A DNA stretch of 64,000 bases, from NCBI GenBank assembly GCA_964020155.1, contig OZ026570.1, positions 2,243,721 to 2,307,720 of the forward strand. The letters are read 5' to 3'. This stretch comes from Chondrilla cf. caribensis. Taxonomy: Eukaryota > Porifera > Demospongiae > Chondrillida > Chondrillidae. Positions 47,276-58,421 of the stretch are shown here, piece after piece. A program made the position numbers and the translations under genes. Each line of letters starts with the position of its first letter. Position 1 is the stretch's first letter. The notes under the pieces are model-generated. The model was not told the DNA's origin and did not search any database. It worked only from the letters and a program-made list of their open reading frames with translations.

Positions 47276-50209
47276 TCAAATGTCAAGCAGATCTTTACCC
47301 CATTCGATGATGGTTGCAGTATTGACGGGATCTTCAACAGTGGATCCAATGTCATATCCCTGCTTTTGAAACTCTTGTAAAGAAAGATGCTGGTTTTGAC
47401 AAACAATGTAAATGTCTTTGTTTGGAGCATAGAACCTATTGTAAGCAGTGAGAGGGATGAGTCCATCTTTTTCATTCACTTTACAAGAGCCAAACTGATA
47501 CACATCGGGGTTGCCAATGATGCAGGTATTATTGGTCCATTTTTCGCCCCACCCAGATGTGGTATCATTAGAGTTAGCTCCATGGCTAACAGCACAGAAT
47601 GGTTTACTAAAGAATTTACCAATACTCAATGACGAGCGATTAGCATCTGGGTAAACATATACATTGTTTTGAGCAATTTTACTGTGTCCTAGATAGTTCT
47701 TGAAACCGCCATACACCATGAAGTTGTAAGTATCAAGATAATAACAAGAACCATCATCATGGTCAAGAGGGAAGGTGGAGTGATAGTTACCTATAATGAA
47801 GTTGCGAGTGATATTACTTTCAGCTGGAGTGAGGGAAGGAGTCTCTCCATCAAGCACTTCTGTCAGGTATGGTAGCCTGTCCCAAGAGTTGAATGGACCG
47901 TGATCACCAGTTTCACGCACTTGGTTGAACAGGAGATTGTGTTCAATGACATTACCCCCTCCAAATCCATCATTGAAATTGATACCGGCTCGTGGACCGT
48001 TGAAGAATACGTTCCCAGTGAGTTCTGCTTGACAGGAAAGGCTCTGGACATATGCACATGTCTGTTTACCAAATACACCGTTCTCATGCACAAGGTTACC
48101 AATGACCTTGGTTCCTCTCGGCTGGGTTCCCAATGTACCATCGATGAGATGAGAGTCACCTACAGACACTATAGCATTGTCTCCGCTCCAAACAAACTCG
48201 TTCTCCCTGATGACAGCATTCCTGACGTATCCACTGAGTACAACACCGTTACCTCCAACAGCATTAAACAAACATCCCTGGAGATTGAATCCGTCCACTC
48301 CTTCGACAAACACGGCACCTCCTCGGTATATGGACCAGTCACCTCCACTTGGTACTTCGTAGGGTTTGAAAAACGTGGTAGCCGAGTGAGCAAACACTAC
48401 ATTCACTATGGATACCTGCCGTACAGGAATATCCATTGTTCCTCGAATTGCTATCAGTTCGTCGAGGACGGTACCCACACCTTCTGTAGGTAGACTCATG
48501 TTGGGATACAAGTACAGTTTCATGGTAGTGGCATCATAAAACCATTCTCCTGGAGAATCCAGTTCTTCCATGATGTTCTCAACATACCACTCTGCTCCAT
48601 GGGAACATCCCCTAGCTTCCTGCCACCCACCACATGCAAACGTCAGGTGTCTCTTCTCCATATCACGACCAGAAAGTTGGAACTGCCAATTACCCCAGTG
48701 CCCGCAATGAAATGCATGAACAACTCCTGTTTCCGGGTGTTTCCACGTGCGATTTGCAAAGTCCACATCACTGGGATACTGTAGGCCGGTAGGGATCATA
48801 TAGGTTCTTGCTCCACCACCTGTTGGTGATTTCAATCCCCAGTATGATTCCGGAGGATCAAAGGCTTCAACAGGCCCACCAATTCCCAATTCAAATTGGG
48901 GAAAATGAGTGCCAGTACGAACAGGAGACTCAATGTGTATCTCTGTAGAATCTCCGTGAGAAGCTGGAGGTAGCCACGATTCTGCTTTGGGGACATATCC
49001 AGTAGGATTGGTTTGCAGACCCATTGTCTCTGGGTTGCCGTCCGGATAACGAGCACGAACTGCACGACGACCTTTTATGAATAGCGAAGTGAACACATTG
49101 GGATTCTGACTGGATAGATCTGTGTACATGATATTCAATTTCTTTCCGCTGACACAGTCTGGAGAGTTTGTAGTAGATGCAAATCCTCCTTCACGAAGTA
49201 CACATGTCCCTGTGTGCTTTCCAGACTTGTAATAAGTGAAACCAATACAAGTGTTGTCCTTGAAACAGATTGTCTGGCAAGTCTCCACTTTGTCTATATC
49301 TGCAAATAGTTTCATATGCCTACCATTTGACACCCATTCGTCTTCACTGCAGCTACACAGTCCATAGTGGAGGGGTCCCATCTCCTTCTTGTATTCTTTC
49401 CAAGTAAACTCGTACAATTTCCCTCCACTGACAACCACGTTTTCCTGCATGTACCCAGAGATGGTCAAGTTGCTGTCTTGTGGGCTAAGTTCTATAGCAT
49501 CACCAATGTAACAGGTACCCTCACGAAGGTAAATGATTTTGGCTACACCAGTACCCATCTTACGGCTCAATTTAATTGCTGTCATAATCGTCTTGACTGG
49601 CTCCTCCATCGTGCCTGGATTATCATCACTACCTCTTCCACAGTCACAGTATATCACGTTGCTAGCAGTATGTTTAGTCCACTCTTTGGTTGTAACAATA
49701 CTTGACATCTGTGTGTACCCAGAGATGGTCAAGTTGCTGTCTTGTGGACCTAGTTCTATAGGACCACCAATGTAACAGGTACCCTCGCGAAGGTAAACAG
49801 TTTTTGCAACACCTGAAGGTGCCTTTCTGGTCAGTTCAATTGCTTTCATGATAGTCTTGACTGGTTTCTCTATGGTTCCAGGATTGCTATCACTACCATT
49901 CTCACAATTGCAGTAAATGACGAAATCAGCAGCTGCGTTCCAATCTATATTAAAAGGAGACTGCTTCTCCACACCTCGGGAAGAAATGTTACAGTTTTGC
50001 AGCTGAAGAGCATCAAAGGCACTTTTGAAGTTCCCTCTTTGTGGTTGTAGCTGTTTCGCATAAGTCCAGGCAAGCTCTCTGATAGCACAGTCCAAGTCAG
50101 GATCAACGTTCACTGGACTTGGCAGTGCTCTCCTCAATTGTGCATCAATTCCAAAATTCCCCAGAAATACAAACATTGCTAAGAGCAGCACTTGCTTGTT
50201 TAAGGCCAT
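47276..50209 (-). CDS. Secreted PAN/beta-helix protein, copy 3 (inverted, module duplicated)
   Basis: 977 aa in one exon, tail-to-tail with copy 2 (stops 852 bp apart). The signal peptide differs completely (MALNKQVLLLAMFVFLGNFG), yet the mature part from LRRALPSPVN onward matches copies 1 and 2. The N-terminal beta-helix module is present twice, residues 97-184 and 185-272 (genomic 49921-49658 and 49657-49394), starting VIYCNCENGS and VIYCDCGRGS. This explains the extra 88 residues. The C-terminal 80 residues are the most diverged part (RSSLSIGKFFSKPFCAVSHG). An acceptor (TTTTACCTACAG) about 17 bp upstream of the ATG again suggests a 5' UTR intron. Confidence 0.85.
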   Translation of the reverse strand: MALNKQVLLLAMFVFLGNFGIDAQLRRALPSPVNVDPDLDCAIRELAWTYAKQLQPQRGNFKSAFDALQLQNCNISSRGVEKQSPFNIDWNAAADFVIYCNCENGSDSNPGTIEKPVKTIMKAIELTRKAPSGVAKTVYLREGTCYIGGPIELGPQDSNLTISGYTQMSSIVTTKEWTKHTASNVIYCDCGRGSDDNPGTMEEPVKTIMTAIKLSRKMGTGVAKIIYLREGTCYIGDAIELSPQDSNLTISGYMQENVVVSGGKLYEFTWKEYKKEMGPLHYGLCSCSEDEWVSNGRHMKLFADIDKVETCQTICFKDNTCIGFTYYKSGKHTGTCVLREGGFASTTNSPDCVSGKKLNIMYTDLSSQNPNVFTSLFIKGRRAVRARYPDGNPETMGLQTNPTGYVPKAESWLPPASHGDSTEIHIESPVRTGTHFPQFELGIGGPVEAFDPPESYWGLKSPTGGGARTYMIPTGLQYPSDVDFANRTWKHPETGVVHAFHCGHWGNWQFQLSGRDMEKRHLTFACGGWQEARGCSHGAEWYVENIMEELDSPGEWFYDATTMKLYLYPNMSLPTEGVGTVLDELIAIRGTMDIPVRQVSIVNVVFAHSATTFFKPYEVPSGGDWSIYRGGAVFVEGVDGFNLQGCLFNAVGGNGVVLSGYVRNAVIRENEFVWSGDNAIVSVGDSHLIDGTLGTQPRGTKVIGNLVHENGVFGKQTCAYVQSLSCQAELTGNVFFNGPRAGINFNDGFGGGNVIEHNLLFNQVRETGDHGPFNSWDRLPYLTEVLDGETPSLTPAESNITRNFIIGNYHSTFPLDHDDGSCYYLDTYNFMVYGGFKNYLGHSKIAQNNVYVYPDANRSSLSIGKFFSKPFCAVSHGANSNDTTSGWGEKWTNNTCIIGNPDVYQFGSCKVNEKDGLIPLTAYNRFYAPNKDIYIVCQNQHLSLQEFQKQGYDIGSTVEDPVNTATIIEWGKDLLDI

Positions 50210-51374
50210 CCTACTTTACCAGCACCTGTAGGTAAAAGCACATTATTCGGATAAACTCTCACAATTGATTTAAGGTGGATATAGCTATTATAAATACATT
50301 TAAATGCAGTGTGCACCATGTGTGAATGCAGCTGTCATACCACACAACAAAGGTCAGTTTAGTTCAGTATACTTATATTTAGCCCAAACTCTACTAGACA
50401 ACGTCTAATGGGTCAACTGCATGAAGAAGCAATTGTCATGTCTGTGACCATAGATACTCTATACAGCAGAGTCTGACAGCGGTATGCTGTGACTGCCATG
50501 GGGCGCATTCTTTCGTTAACCCGATGATTCAAGGATCTAAAAATGAATACGACGTTAGTTACACACCTTCAAAGGGTAGATCCTCGTAATATGCGGCAAA
50601 CGTCTATCTATCCTCACGTACAATATGTATGTACGTAGGCACCAGACTAAAGTGCAGCTGATCATGTGATCGTGAGAGGGGAGATATTTCTAATTAATGC
50701 TCACCTTACCGTAGCCATAGACGTAGTGTGCACATAGATGGAGAATATCCTGTTTGGCGGCCTTTACCGTCTTTGTAGAACTAGCTTATCGCATCAAAGG
50801 TACAATTTGTTCAATAACACGTCCTTAACAAAGGTATGTCGACCGTATTTGCAACAATTACTTCTTAAGGGTGTAAATACGACAAGGATTGCTTGAAAGT
50901 CTTCGTAGTACTAGTGTGGAGTATCTATTGGTCAATGCCATTGCCATGTAGGTTTGCTCGACTTAGCAAACTACCAATACAGCAAATTCTTTTGGATTTA
51001 ATAACATTGCGAGTAAATTACAAACGTCTTATTCCTTAATTTCAAAAAAACATGATCAATCACAATCGTTGTACGAATTTATTTGAAAATCATAGTTAAT
51101 ACGATATATTATATGCTCCAACACCATAAGGCAGGGCGCTTCAGCTATGGCACAAAGAATTATGCCGATGTTGCGGACTCTGGGAAATGCCCTCTTTTGA
51201 GGAGTTTAAGTGGACTAAAATGGCCTAAACAAGACTGGTAAACAGTTGTATCACGTGCACTTGACACTTGCAGAACAGCTGTCGTACCCTGATTGTGCTT
51301 GAAATTCCTGCAAATATCACATGATAAAAGGGCTACGATTTCCGACGATAATTAATTTTTATTTTAGTGACAAG
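50210..51374. other. Spacer, no gene seen
   Basis: Presumed 5' region of beta-helix copy 3 (minus) and of the plus-strand gene starting near 51375. I see no convincing exon or repeat in it. Confidence 0.5.
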
Positions 51375-51398
51375 ATGGCGTCCAAGAAATCTGATCTG
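51375..51398 (+). other. Candidate first coding exon (MASKKSDL)
   Basis: GACAAGATGGCG is a good start context, followed by eight codons and a GTAGGT donor. The phase (0) matches a TAG acceptor ending at 52033, just before the carbonic anhydrase exon, so the two may join to give MASKKSDLRLMKSAQ at the N-terminus. It is not proven that it belongs to that gene. Confidence 0.35.
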
Positions 51399-51778
51399 GT
51401 AGGTTTGGAATTCGTGAAATACCGAGTAGAATATAAGTGTCTCAACTAAATATGATTCCTATGGTATCTATACTGATACCAAGTTAATAATTTCCCGAAG
51501 TTAATCTCCGAGACGGATTATATCGGAAGGTAGGCGGGAGTGATTTCGAACGTCTCTAGTTTCTACCCATTCCGGTCAATAATAAGCAAATCGACGATTG
51601 CTGTGTCTCACCTGCTGCGTAAGGTTATTAATATGTACTATAAATAACGGTTTCCCGGGTTCTTAGGTTTTATGGACCTTCCTTGTCTCGCTTCGAGGTT
51701 AGACTGTAGACTCTATAAACCGGTGCTTAGAGTCCACGGCCAGACCAACTCACCACTGCAAAGTATTTTGCACTTGTA

Positions 51779-52096
51779 TTAATAAAATGTTAAGACTTGC
51801 AAGAGTGTGATCATTTGCACCCAATGCCCCCTGCTGTGTTGTTCAATACTGACTTGCACATAACTTGCATTTGACCACCAGGGGTGTAGAGTCAGGAAGT
51901 GATTGCTACTGTCTCCATCGTTACTTGCAGTTGACTCAAAAAGTAGAAATCCATAGCTAACACCATCCTCATCTAGGCTATTGTGTTGTTCTAATAATGC
52001 TGACTGCATCCTATGCTTTATATCATTCTGTAGCGCCTTATGAAATCTGCCCAATGCTCTAATAAAGCTGGATTTGATTTTTTCTACAAGCGTCAA
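51779..52096 (-). other. Unassigned antisense ORF (105 aa)
   Basis: Open frame overlapping the 5' end of the carbonic anhydrase exon on the other strand. The part outside the overlap (LDEDGVSYGFLLFES, HPWWSNASYVQVSIEQHSRG) has ordinary protein composition. No family recognised and no splice partners found; possibly a fragment of an unrelated gene or chance. Confidence 0.2.
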
Positions 52097-52825
52097 AACG
52101 AATGGAGCAACATCCCTGGCTCATTCTCCAATGGCTCTAGACAGTCTCCCATTGATATCACCAACGCTCAGGAGGGATCGCAGTTAATTCCGCTATCTAT
52201 GGTTTCGTGGGGACAGGGGTTTAACGGTGAATTCATTAATAATGGACATAGCATACAGTTCAACCCGGCAATAAAGAAGGCCACCATCTGCAACCACCTC
52301 GGAACCTACACTGTGCAACAATTCCATTTCCACTGGGGGAGAAACGACCAAGAAGGATCGGAACACCTAATCAACGGCAAACAGTTCTCAGCTGAAATGC
52401 ACTTTGTAGCTACAAAGAACGGAGAAGAAAATGCGTCATCACCTGATTACATCAGTGTACTCGGAGTGTTACTTGAAGCAGATCCACATGCGAGTATCAA
52501 TGCTGCCCCATGGAATAAAATAAATCTGGAGAGATTGATGGAGGCAAAAAACACCGTAGATGGGGAGGAAATAGTATTTCAAGAATTCCTTCCAAGTGAC
52601 CTGAGTTACTACCACTATTCAGGGTCACTCACTACACCGTTGTGTGATGAAATAGTCCAGTGGTTTGTTCTGAAAACAATCCCCAAAATTCCAGGTGATT
52701 TCCTAAAGCATCTTCGTCAGTTGAAGGACAACCATGCTGAGGAAATGACCTTCAACTTCAGGGATCTCCAAGCACTAAATGATCGCTCAGTTTTTGTCTA
52801 TCATCAAGACAGTGTTCAACGGTGA
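52040..52825 (+). CDS. Alpha-carbonic anhydrase 1 (no evident signal peptide)
   Basis: 261 aa from the first ATG; an acceptor ending at 52033 may connect it to the mini-exon at 51375-51398 (271 aa). The alpha-CA fold is complete: RQSPIDI, proton-shuttle region NNGHSIQF, zinc ligands in QFHFHWG and AEMHFV, the gatekeeper Glu in GSEHLING, and SGSLTTPLCDEIVQW. It catalyses CO2/HCO3- interconversion. Compared with its two paralogues it lacks a signal peptide and the acidic tail (it ends HQDSVQR). The first disulfide Cys (GSFC) is Ser (GSFS), while the partner in TTPLC remains. All three point to an intracellular isoform, if no upstream signal exon exists. A poly(A) signal lies at 53158. Confidence 0.85.
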   Translation: MKSAQCSNKAGFDFFYKRQNEWSNIPGSFSNGSRQSPIDITNAQEGSQLIPLSMVSWGQGFNGEFINNGHSIQFNPAIKKATICNHLGTYTVQQFHFHWGRNDQEGSEHLINGKQFSAEMHFVATKNGEENASSPDYISVLGVLLEADPHASINAAPWNKINLERLMEAKNTVDGEEIVFQEFLPSDLSYYHYSGSLTTPLCDEIVQWFVLKTIPKIPGDFLKHLRQLKDNHAEEMTFNFRDLQALNDRSVFVYHQDSVQR

Positions 52826-53157
52826 ATGGACAGAAGTTGATCATGTTGAGAGATTACACTTTAATTCTAGTTGAATTTTGTAAACCTGTATGCACAGCCA
52901 GCATTGTCACTACAACAGTATAGTGGACTGTGTGTACATTCTAATTATGTATTACTTTCCAAGATTTCTCTTTGAGTGCTATCACATACTTCTAGCAATG
53001 CTACTCATTTGGAACCAATCTTCTACATATGTCAATACGTGTATAGTGCGATGCATTTTAAAAATACTGAATATTGGGTCACTTTGTATACAGAATGGTT
53101 TGAATAGGTGCATCATTGTAAACTTGTTTTAAAATGTATTGCAGGGTAAACATGGTA

Positions 53158-53163
53158 AATAAA
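53158..53163 (+). promoter_or_regulatory. Candidate poly(A) signal of carbonic anhydrase 1
   Basis: AATAAA 333 bp after the stop codon and immediately before the TG microsatellite. Confidence 0.4.
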
Positions 53164-53179
53164 GCAATTCATTGGGCAA

Positions 53180-53321
<142 letters not shown>

Positions 53322-53867
53322 ATTTGTGCATTGTTGTACATCATTCTCACTATTTATACACAACCATCATAGTATTTATAATATCACCTATGTGTACCTG
53401 TGCATTCTGAACCTGTGTTGATTACTATTAGCTATAGACCGCATGGCCTCCATGTGGAGCTGAGATTGAGTCTCAAGTGCATATCATACGTATTTGGGTT
53501 GTTTCGATTTATTTGCGTAGAAGTACGTGTAATATATTTGTGTGTAGGCATGCATGTAGTTGTGTGTGTATTATAAATGTGTGCAAGCATGTGAACCTTT
53601 GGGTATACAGTATGTATGTACATTTTGAATATAATGTGTGTGCGTGTGTTTGTGATGTGCTGCAGTGTTAAACTGAATCCATCTGTTATTGAGCATTCAT
53701 GTACAAAAGTACAATGTAAATTTGTACAATGTAAAATACAATGGAAATCATAAATTCATGACTGACAAAGACCCTCAAGGTCAAAACGTCTTGTACTTGC
53801 TTTTGTTACGTGAATGCTAAATAACGTACCCATTCAGTGTGTTTGTGCTTATGTGTAATGTACATGG

Positions 53868-54350
53868 ATGTATGTGTGTGAGCTTATGTGTGTTAGTTGA
53901 TTCTCATGGATTTGTCCTTGCACATGACCATCATGGTGTCTACAGGCAACTGAGTGTATTTGAAGTTCTGTATTCACCATGTGATAGGATTCTGTTAGAA
54001 CCCATTGTGATGATAACTGAATTATACTGTCTGTATTAGTCTGGTGACTACCAATAAAGGTATTTCAGGGCATCACTCGACTTCAGAAATGAGGGAGGCT
54101 TCCATGTGAGACCGATGCGATCACTGTCCACTATGCACGTGTGTTTGTGTGAAAGTGTGCATTTGTGTGTACTTGATTGTCATGCACCACTCCCTTTGGG
54201 TGACCATGATTGTGTTTACAGTCAACTGGACATATTTGAAGTTGTGTATTTTCTATATGATAGGATTCTGTTAGAACCAAATTGTGAGGATTACTGAATT
54301 ACACTATCTCTGTTTGTCCACAGTATAATATACTGGTCACTACAGAAAAG
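53868..54350. repeat. Diverged tandem duplication of about 200 bp
   Basis: Two direct blocks, about 53868-54060 and 54140-54350, share GACCATCATGGTGT/GACCATGATTGTGT, CAACTG, TTTGAAGTT, TGATAGGATTCTGTTAGAAC and CTGAATTA in the same order. No gene supported. Confidence 0.65.
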
Positions 54351-54583
54351 GTTGACTTGTAGCTAGATGAGTACATGATAAGGATGATGTAGATTGACCT
54401 TTACTTTTGGGAAATGCCTGACTTAATGTGTATGAGCTGTTGTATAGCTGTCCATGTACTTTTGCCGATTCATGTGCAGTACACATACAGTACATTATGT
54501 ATATGTATATGTACTATATACATGCATTTCAGTTGTTGAATCATGTGAACAGTATAATGTAATTAGCCTTGTGTGTATGTACG

Positions 54584-54585
54584 TG

Positions 54586-54627
<42 letters not shown>

Positions 54628-54779
54628 TGTGTGTGTGTGTGTGTGTACATGTGTGTGTGCGTGCGTGCGTGTGTGTGTGTGTATGTGTATGTGTGTACAT
54701 GCGTGCGTGCATGCGTGCGTGCGTGTGTGTGCATGTGTGTGTGTGTATACATGCGTGCGTGTGTGCGTGCGTGCGTGCA

Positions 54780-54854
<75 letters not shown>

Positions 54855-54868
54855 ACATGCGTGCGTGC

Positions 54869-54931
<63 letters not shown>
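54584..54931. repeat. Long compound (TG)n microsatellite
   Basis: About 350 bp of TG repeats mixed with TGCGTGCG and TACATGCG units. It generates spurious Cys/Val and His/Thr open frames in several frames on both strands. Confidence 0.95.
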
Positions 54932-54932
<1 letters not shown>

Positions 54933-55489
54933 ATTCTCAATGTTGTTCATAACAAACCTTCTACTGTATTCACTCATAAGTGAAATTCACTCTTGGTAAA
55001 TTATGTACTTATGTACCTGTGTGAGCAATGCTCCTATTCAGTAAAATTGATATATACATACATACATACATATACATTTGTATATTATATATAAATATAC
55101 AATAATTATACACATACGGTACATATTTTTAGTTTCTTGTGTAATATAATAATATTATATATATAATATATATATATACATATATACATCACTGATCAAA
55201 GCCAAAACGGCCCTTGACCTCAGTATGAAATGACAGAATCAATCATGGCAGTCAATGTGCCGAGCTTGCGTGTACATGGAGTGGATAAAGGTGAAGTGGG
55301 TATGTGCATGGAATAATAATATAATAAAAAGTTGTGGCAGGAATACGATCAGAACAATACGATGCAATACATGCATACATACATACATACATACAGATAA
55401 GCACCACTGACAGCACATAACACTGAACATCACTCAACACCACTGACAACTCATAGCATAAACTAAATTGGGGGCCGGGGACAGGTGGG

Positions 55490-55943
55490 CGCATCTTAAT
55501 TGCATGGCTTTATAAATGAAATAGGCAGTTTGATAGATAATTGTGTAATTATGACTAGACGTGAGAAATATGAATTTATTTTTTGAACACATGGAATTGA
55601 AATGGTAACAATGGCTAGAGGCAAATGTAAAATACGTGGATCGCAAGTGAGAATAATAAGGACAATCAACCACAAAGTGAATCTCATCCTCAATAGAATC
55701 AGTTGTACAAATCGGGCAAGTGTGTTTGTGTAAAGGTTTTGGAGGCTTGCAGTGTCACCCTATTTCAATCATAAGCTTGTGATCAGATATGCGAAATTTG
55801 GTGTATGCCTGTCTGATTTTAGGATTGGTGATAGTTGTGAGATATTGTTCCATGGCCTGAGCATCAAACTTGGACAGTCTATAAGCTCTCAACCTTTTTC
55901 CCCCAGAATTATATGTAAATGATACTTGATCTATGGAGTACAA
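55490..55943 (-). pseudogene. Remnant of a LINE ORF2 C-terminus
   Basis: On the minus strand YRLSKFDAQAM...ISDHKLMIEIG (55943-55755) is followed, after a frameshift, by CPICTTDSIEDEIHFVVDCP and YYSHLRSTYF. This is the typical C-terminal Cys/His motif of non-LTR retrotransposon ORF2. Stops and frame changes show it is dead, and it is not closely similar to the LINE at 41118-42560. Confidence 0.65.
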
Positions 55944-56297
55944 AGAGGTTTTCTAAGAAGTATAGGGCCAATTAATGGTAGTAAGTCAAAACATCAGGAA
56001 ACTTGGGGAAGTTATAATAAAGGGAAGTTAATAGACATGAAGAAGATGGAGCTGGGTGTACAGGGGGCCGGAAACTGTTAGTTAAAACGTTAGAGAGAAA
56101 GAGTGAAACACCACAAACTTGTGTGCACAGCTGAGTATTTGGAAACAGAATACGTCAAGGTAGACACATACAAAACAAGTATCTATACATGTTAGGAAAC
56201 ATGTCTGGACTTGTTAGGAAACACATTCATTGTTGCGTGTTCAACCATACTGGTGGACTTCCTGCAAGTTCTCATAAATTGTGTGTCTTCCTTCTAT

Positions 56298-56365
56298 CTA
56301 TAAAAGCCACCACTGCAAGAGCTCACCATCAGTGTGTGCTAAGTGTTCAGCTGGTTTTATAAAAG
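56298..56365 (+). promoter_or_regulatory. TATA-like elements before carbonic anhydrase 2
   Basis: CTATAAAAG at 56298-56306 and TATAAAAG at 56358-56365, about 110 and 50 bp upstream of the ATG at 56413. The first gives room for a conventional 5' UTR. Confidence 0.5.
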
Positions 56366-56412
56366 TAGACAACAACCTGTTGTTACTCCACCATTGTTGA
56401 AGTGTGGTGATA

Positions 56413-57216
56413 ATGCTCAGTTCCTTCATCCGTCTCTTACTGACTGTAACACTGGTCCAATTCAGTGCAGCAACTGAGATAGAATTTTTCTACGATCTCC
56501 AGGACGAATGGGTCACCTTTCCTGGTTCATTCTGCAATGGCACAGCACAGTCACCTATTGATATTGCCAATGCTCAAGAAGGATCACAACTAATTCCACT
56601 ATCATTGAGTCGATTTGATGAGGAGTTTGATGGTGAATTTGTGAACACTGGTCATAACATTCAGTTCAACCCGGCAATAAAGAAGGCCACCATCCGCAAC
56701 CACCTCGGAACCTACACTGTGCAGCAATTTCATTTCCATTGGGGGAGGAACGACCAAGAAGGATCGGAACACCAAATTGATGGTGAACAGTTCTCAGCTG
56801 AAGTGCACTTTGTTGCTACAAAGAACGGAGAAACAGATACGACAGCACCTGATTACATCAGTGTACTTGGAGTGTTGCTTGAAGCCGATCCATATGCAAG
56901 TATAAATGATGCCCCATGGAATAAAATAAATTTGAATGAACTAATTGAGGCAGGGAGCATTGTTGATGGTGTGGATGTGGTATTTGAGGAGTTCCTTCCA
57001 AGTGACCTCAGTTACTACCACTATTCAGGGTCACTCACTACACCGTTGTGTGATGAAATAGTCCAGTGGTTTGTTCTGGAAGAAACGTCCACAATTCCAA
57101 GTGATTTCCTGTCCATGCTTCGTCTGGTGAGGGACAGCCGTGATCTGGAGCTAACTTTCAACTTCAGGGATCTCCAAGCACTGAATGGTCGCCCCATTTT
57201 TTTCTTTGAGGAGGAA

Positions 57217-57260
<44 letters not shown>

Positions 57261-57276
57261 CAATGGTGATGATTAG
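56413..57276 (+). CDS. Secreted alpha-carbonic anhydrase 2 with poly-Asp tail
   Basis: 287 aa, single exon; the frame extends upstream only through GTG codons, so the ATG at 56413 is used. Signal peptide about 1-19 (MLSSFIRLLLTVTLVQFSA). The alpha-CA domain is complete: zinc ligands H107, H109 and H132, proton shuttle H81, gatekeeper E119, disulfide pair C41/C213 and the SLTTPLC loop. The C-terminus from about 266 is EEE followed by some 15 consecutive Asp and NGDD, encoded by a GAT run. Acidic extensions on secreted CAs recall mollusc nacrein and suggest Ca2+ binding at a mineral surface; that role is inference. The GAT run could vary in length between alleles. Confidence 0.9.
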
Positions 57277-57543
57277 CATCATACACAGCAGTCCATATAC
57301 AACTTTATCAGGGATCATACATATTATATTATACTTTATAAAATATTAAAATGGACATTACCACAGAAATTTAATTATAATATTATTAATATGTAATGTA
57401 ATCATGCATTAACTCCTACTAATAGTAAAATGTTAATAATAATAATAATAATGATAATAATATAATAATAATACTGTATTATCATATTGCATTATAACAT
57501 TATGTGTATCATAGATGCTTATAAGTTGCTACCTATCCATGTA

Positions 57544-57680
57544 CAGTGAATTCTCATCAATCAGCCACAATTTACTCTAAAACTATGGTGGATAAATGAG
57601 TTTGGTGGATTTTCCAGGTATTCACTAGTACTTGTACATGAAATCAGACAGATAAAGGTTTGGCCGATAAATCATCCACA
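57544..57680. mobile_element. MITE, family A copy 5 (truncated)
   Basis: Starts TACAGTGAATTCTCATCAAT after a TA and contains the family interior ATTCACTAGTACTTGTACAT, but lacks the right inverted repeat beyond about 57680. It lies between carbonic anhydrases 2 and 3. Confidence 0.65.
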
Positions 57681-58421
57681 AAAGTTTTGTCCTGCGAAAA
57701 TTTCCCACTATATGGTATTCCTTTGACCGCAAATGGTAGTGTAGTCACGTAGAATGAGTGAAACAATTATTATAAGTATAGTAATACCTACGCAAGTCTG
57801 TATTATCATAATGTCATAATTATTATTATCAGGCAGAGTAAGCATGCTTTCATGGGTCTCCGATGTAACAGAAAATCAGTCTCCGTTTGCAGCGACGGGT
57901 GCGGAAACCTTATTGCAGCTGACCTGAACCAGCACATCTATCGTTGACTGGGCCATGAACTCTGACAGTCTCTCTCTCTTCGAATTCTCAAGGGTAGCTC
58001 ACAATGGCAAATGGAACATAAACCTCGTAATGATTGGGAAGCTGTATATCCTGGTTGAGCTAGTTGAATTGACAAAGTTGTTGTGGTTAGCGGTTGCCAA
58101 GGTTATATATATTATATATCAAGGTTATTATGATTATAATATTACATATAAATACCGAAAGTTTGAATTGATATGGCTGCCAGCAGATCACATCACGTAA
58201 TTATTGAAGATTATAATATTCTTAAATGGGAATAAATGAAAATAAAGTATTTAGCATTTTTGAATAGGGCTAAATAATGTTTAATAGTTGGATATAATAT
58301 ATATACTTGATATAATAAGAATGCAGCTGTAGCATAAAATGTGATTACTTGATCTAAGTCCTACGAATTAGGTGAAATGTGAATTCCATTAAACTCAATA
58401 TCAACTGCCTTGAAGATTAAT

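Noticed and set aside
54454..54999. 181-aa and similar Cys/Val frames
   Set aside because: Pure TG-repeat artefacts; the same applies to 53113-53421.
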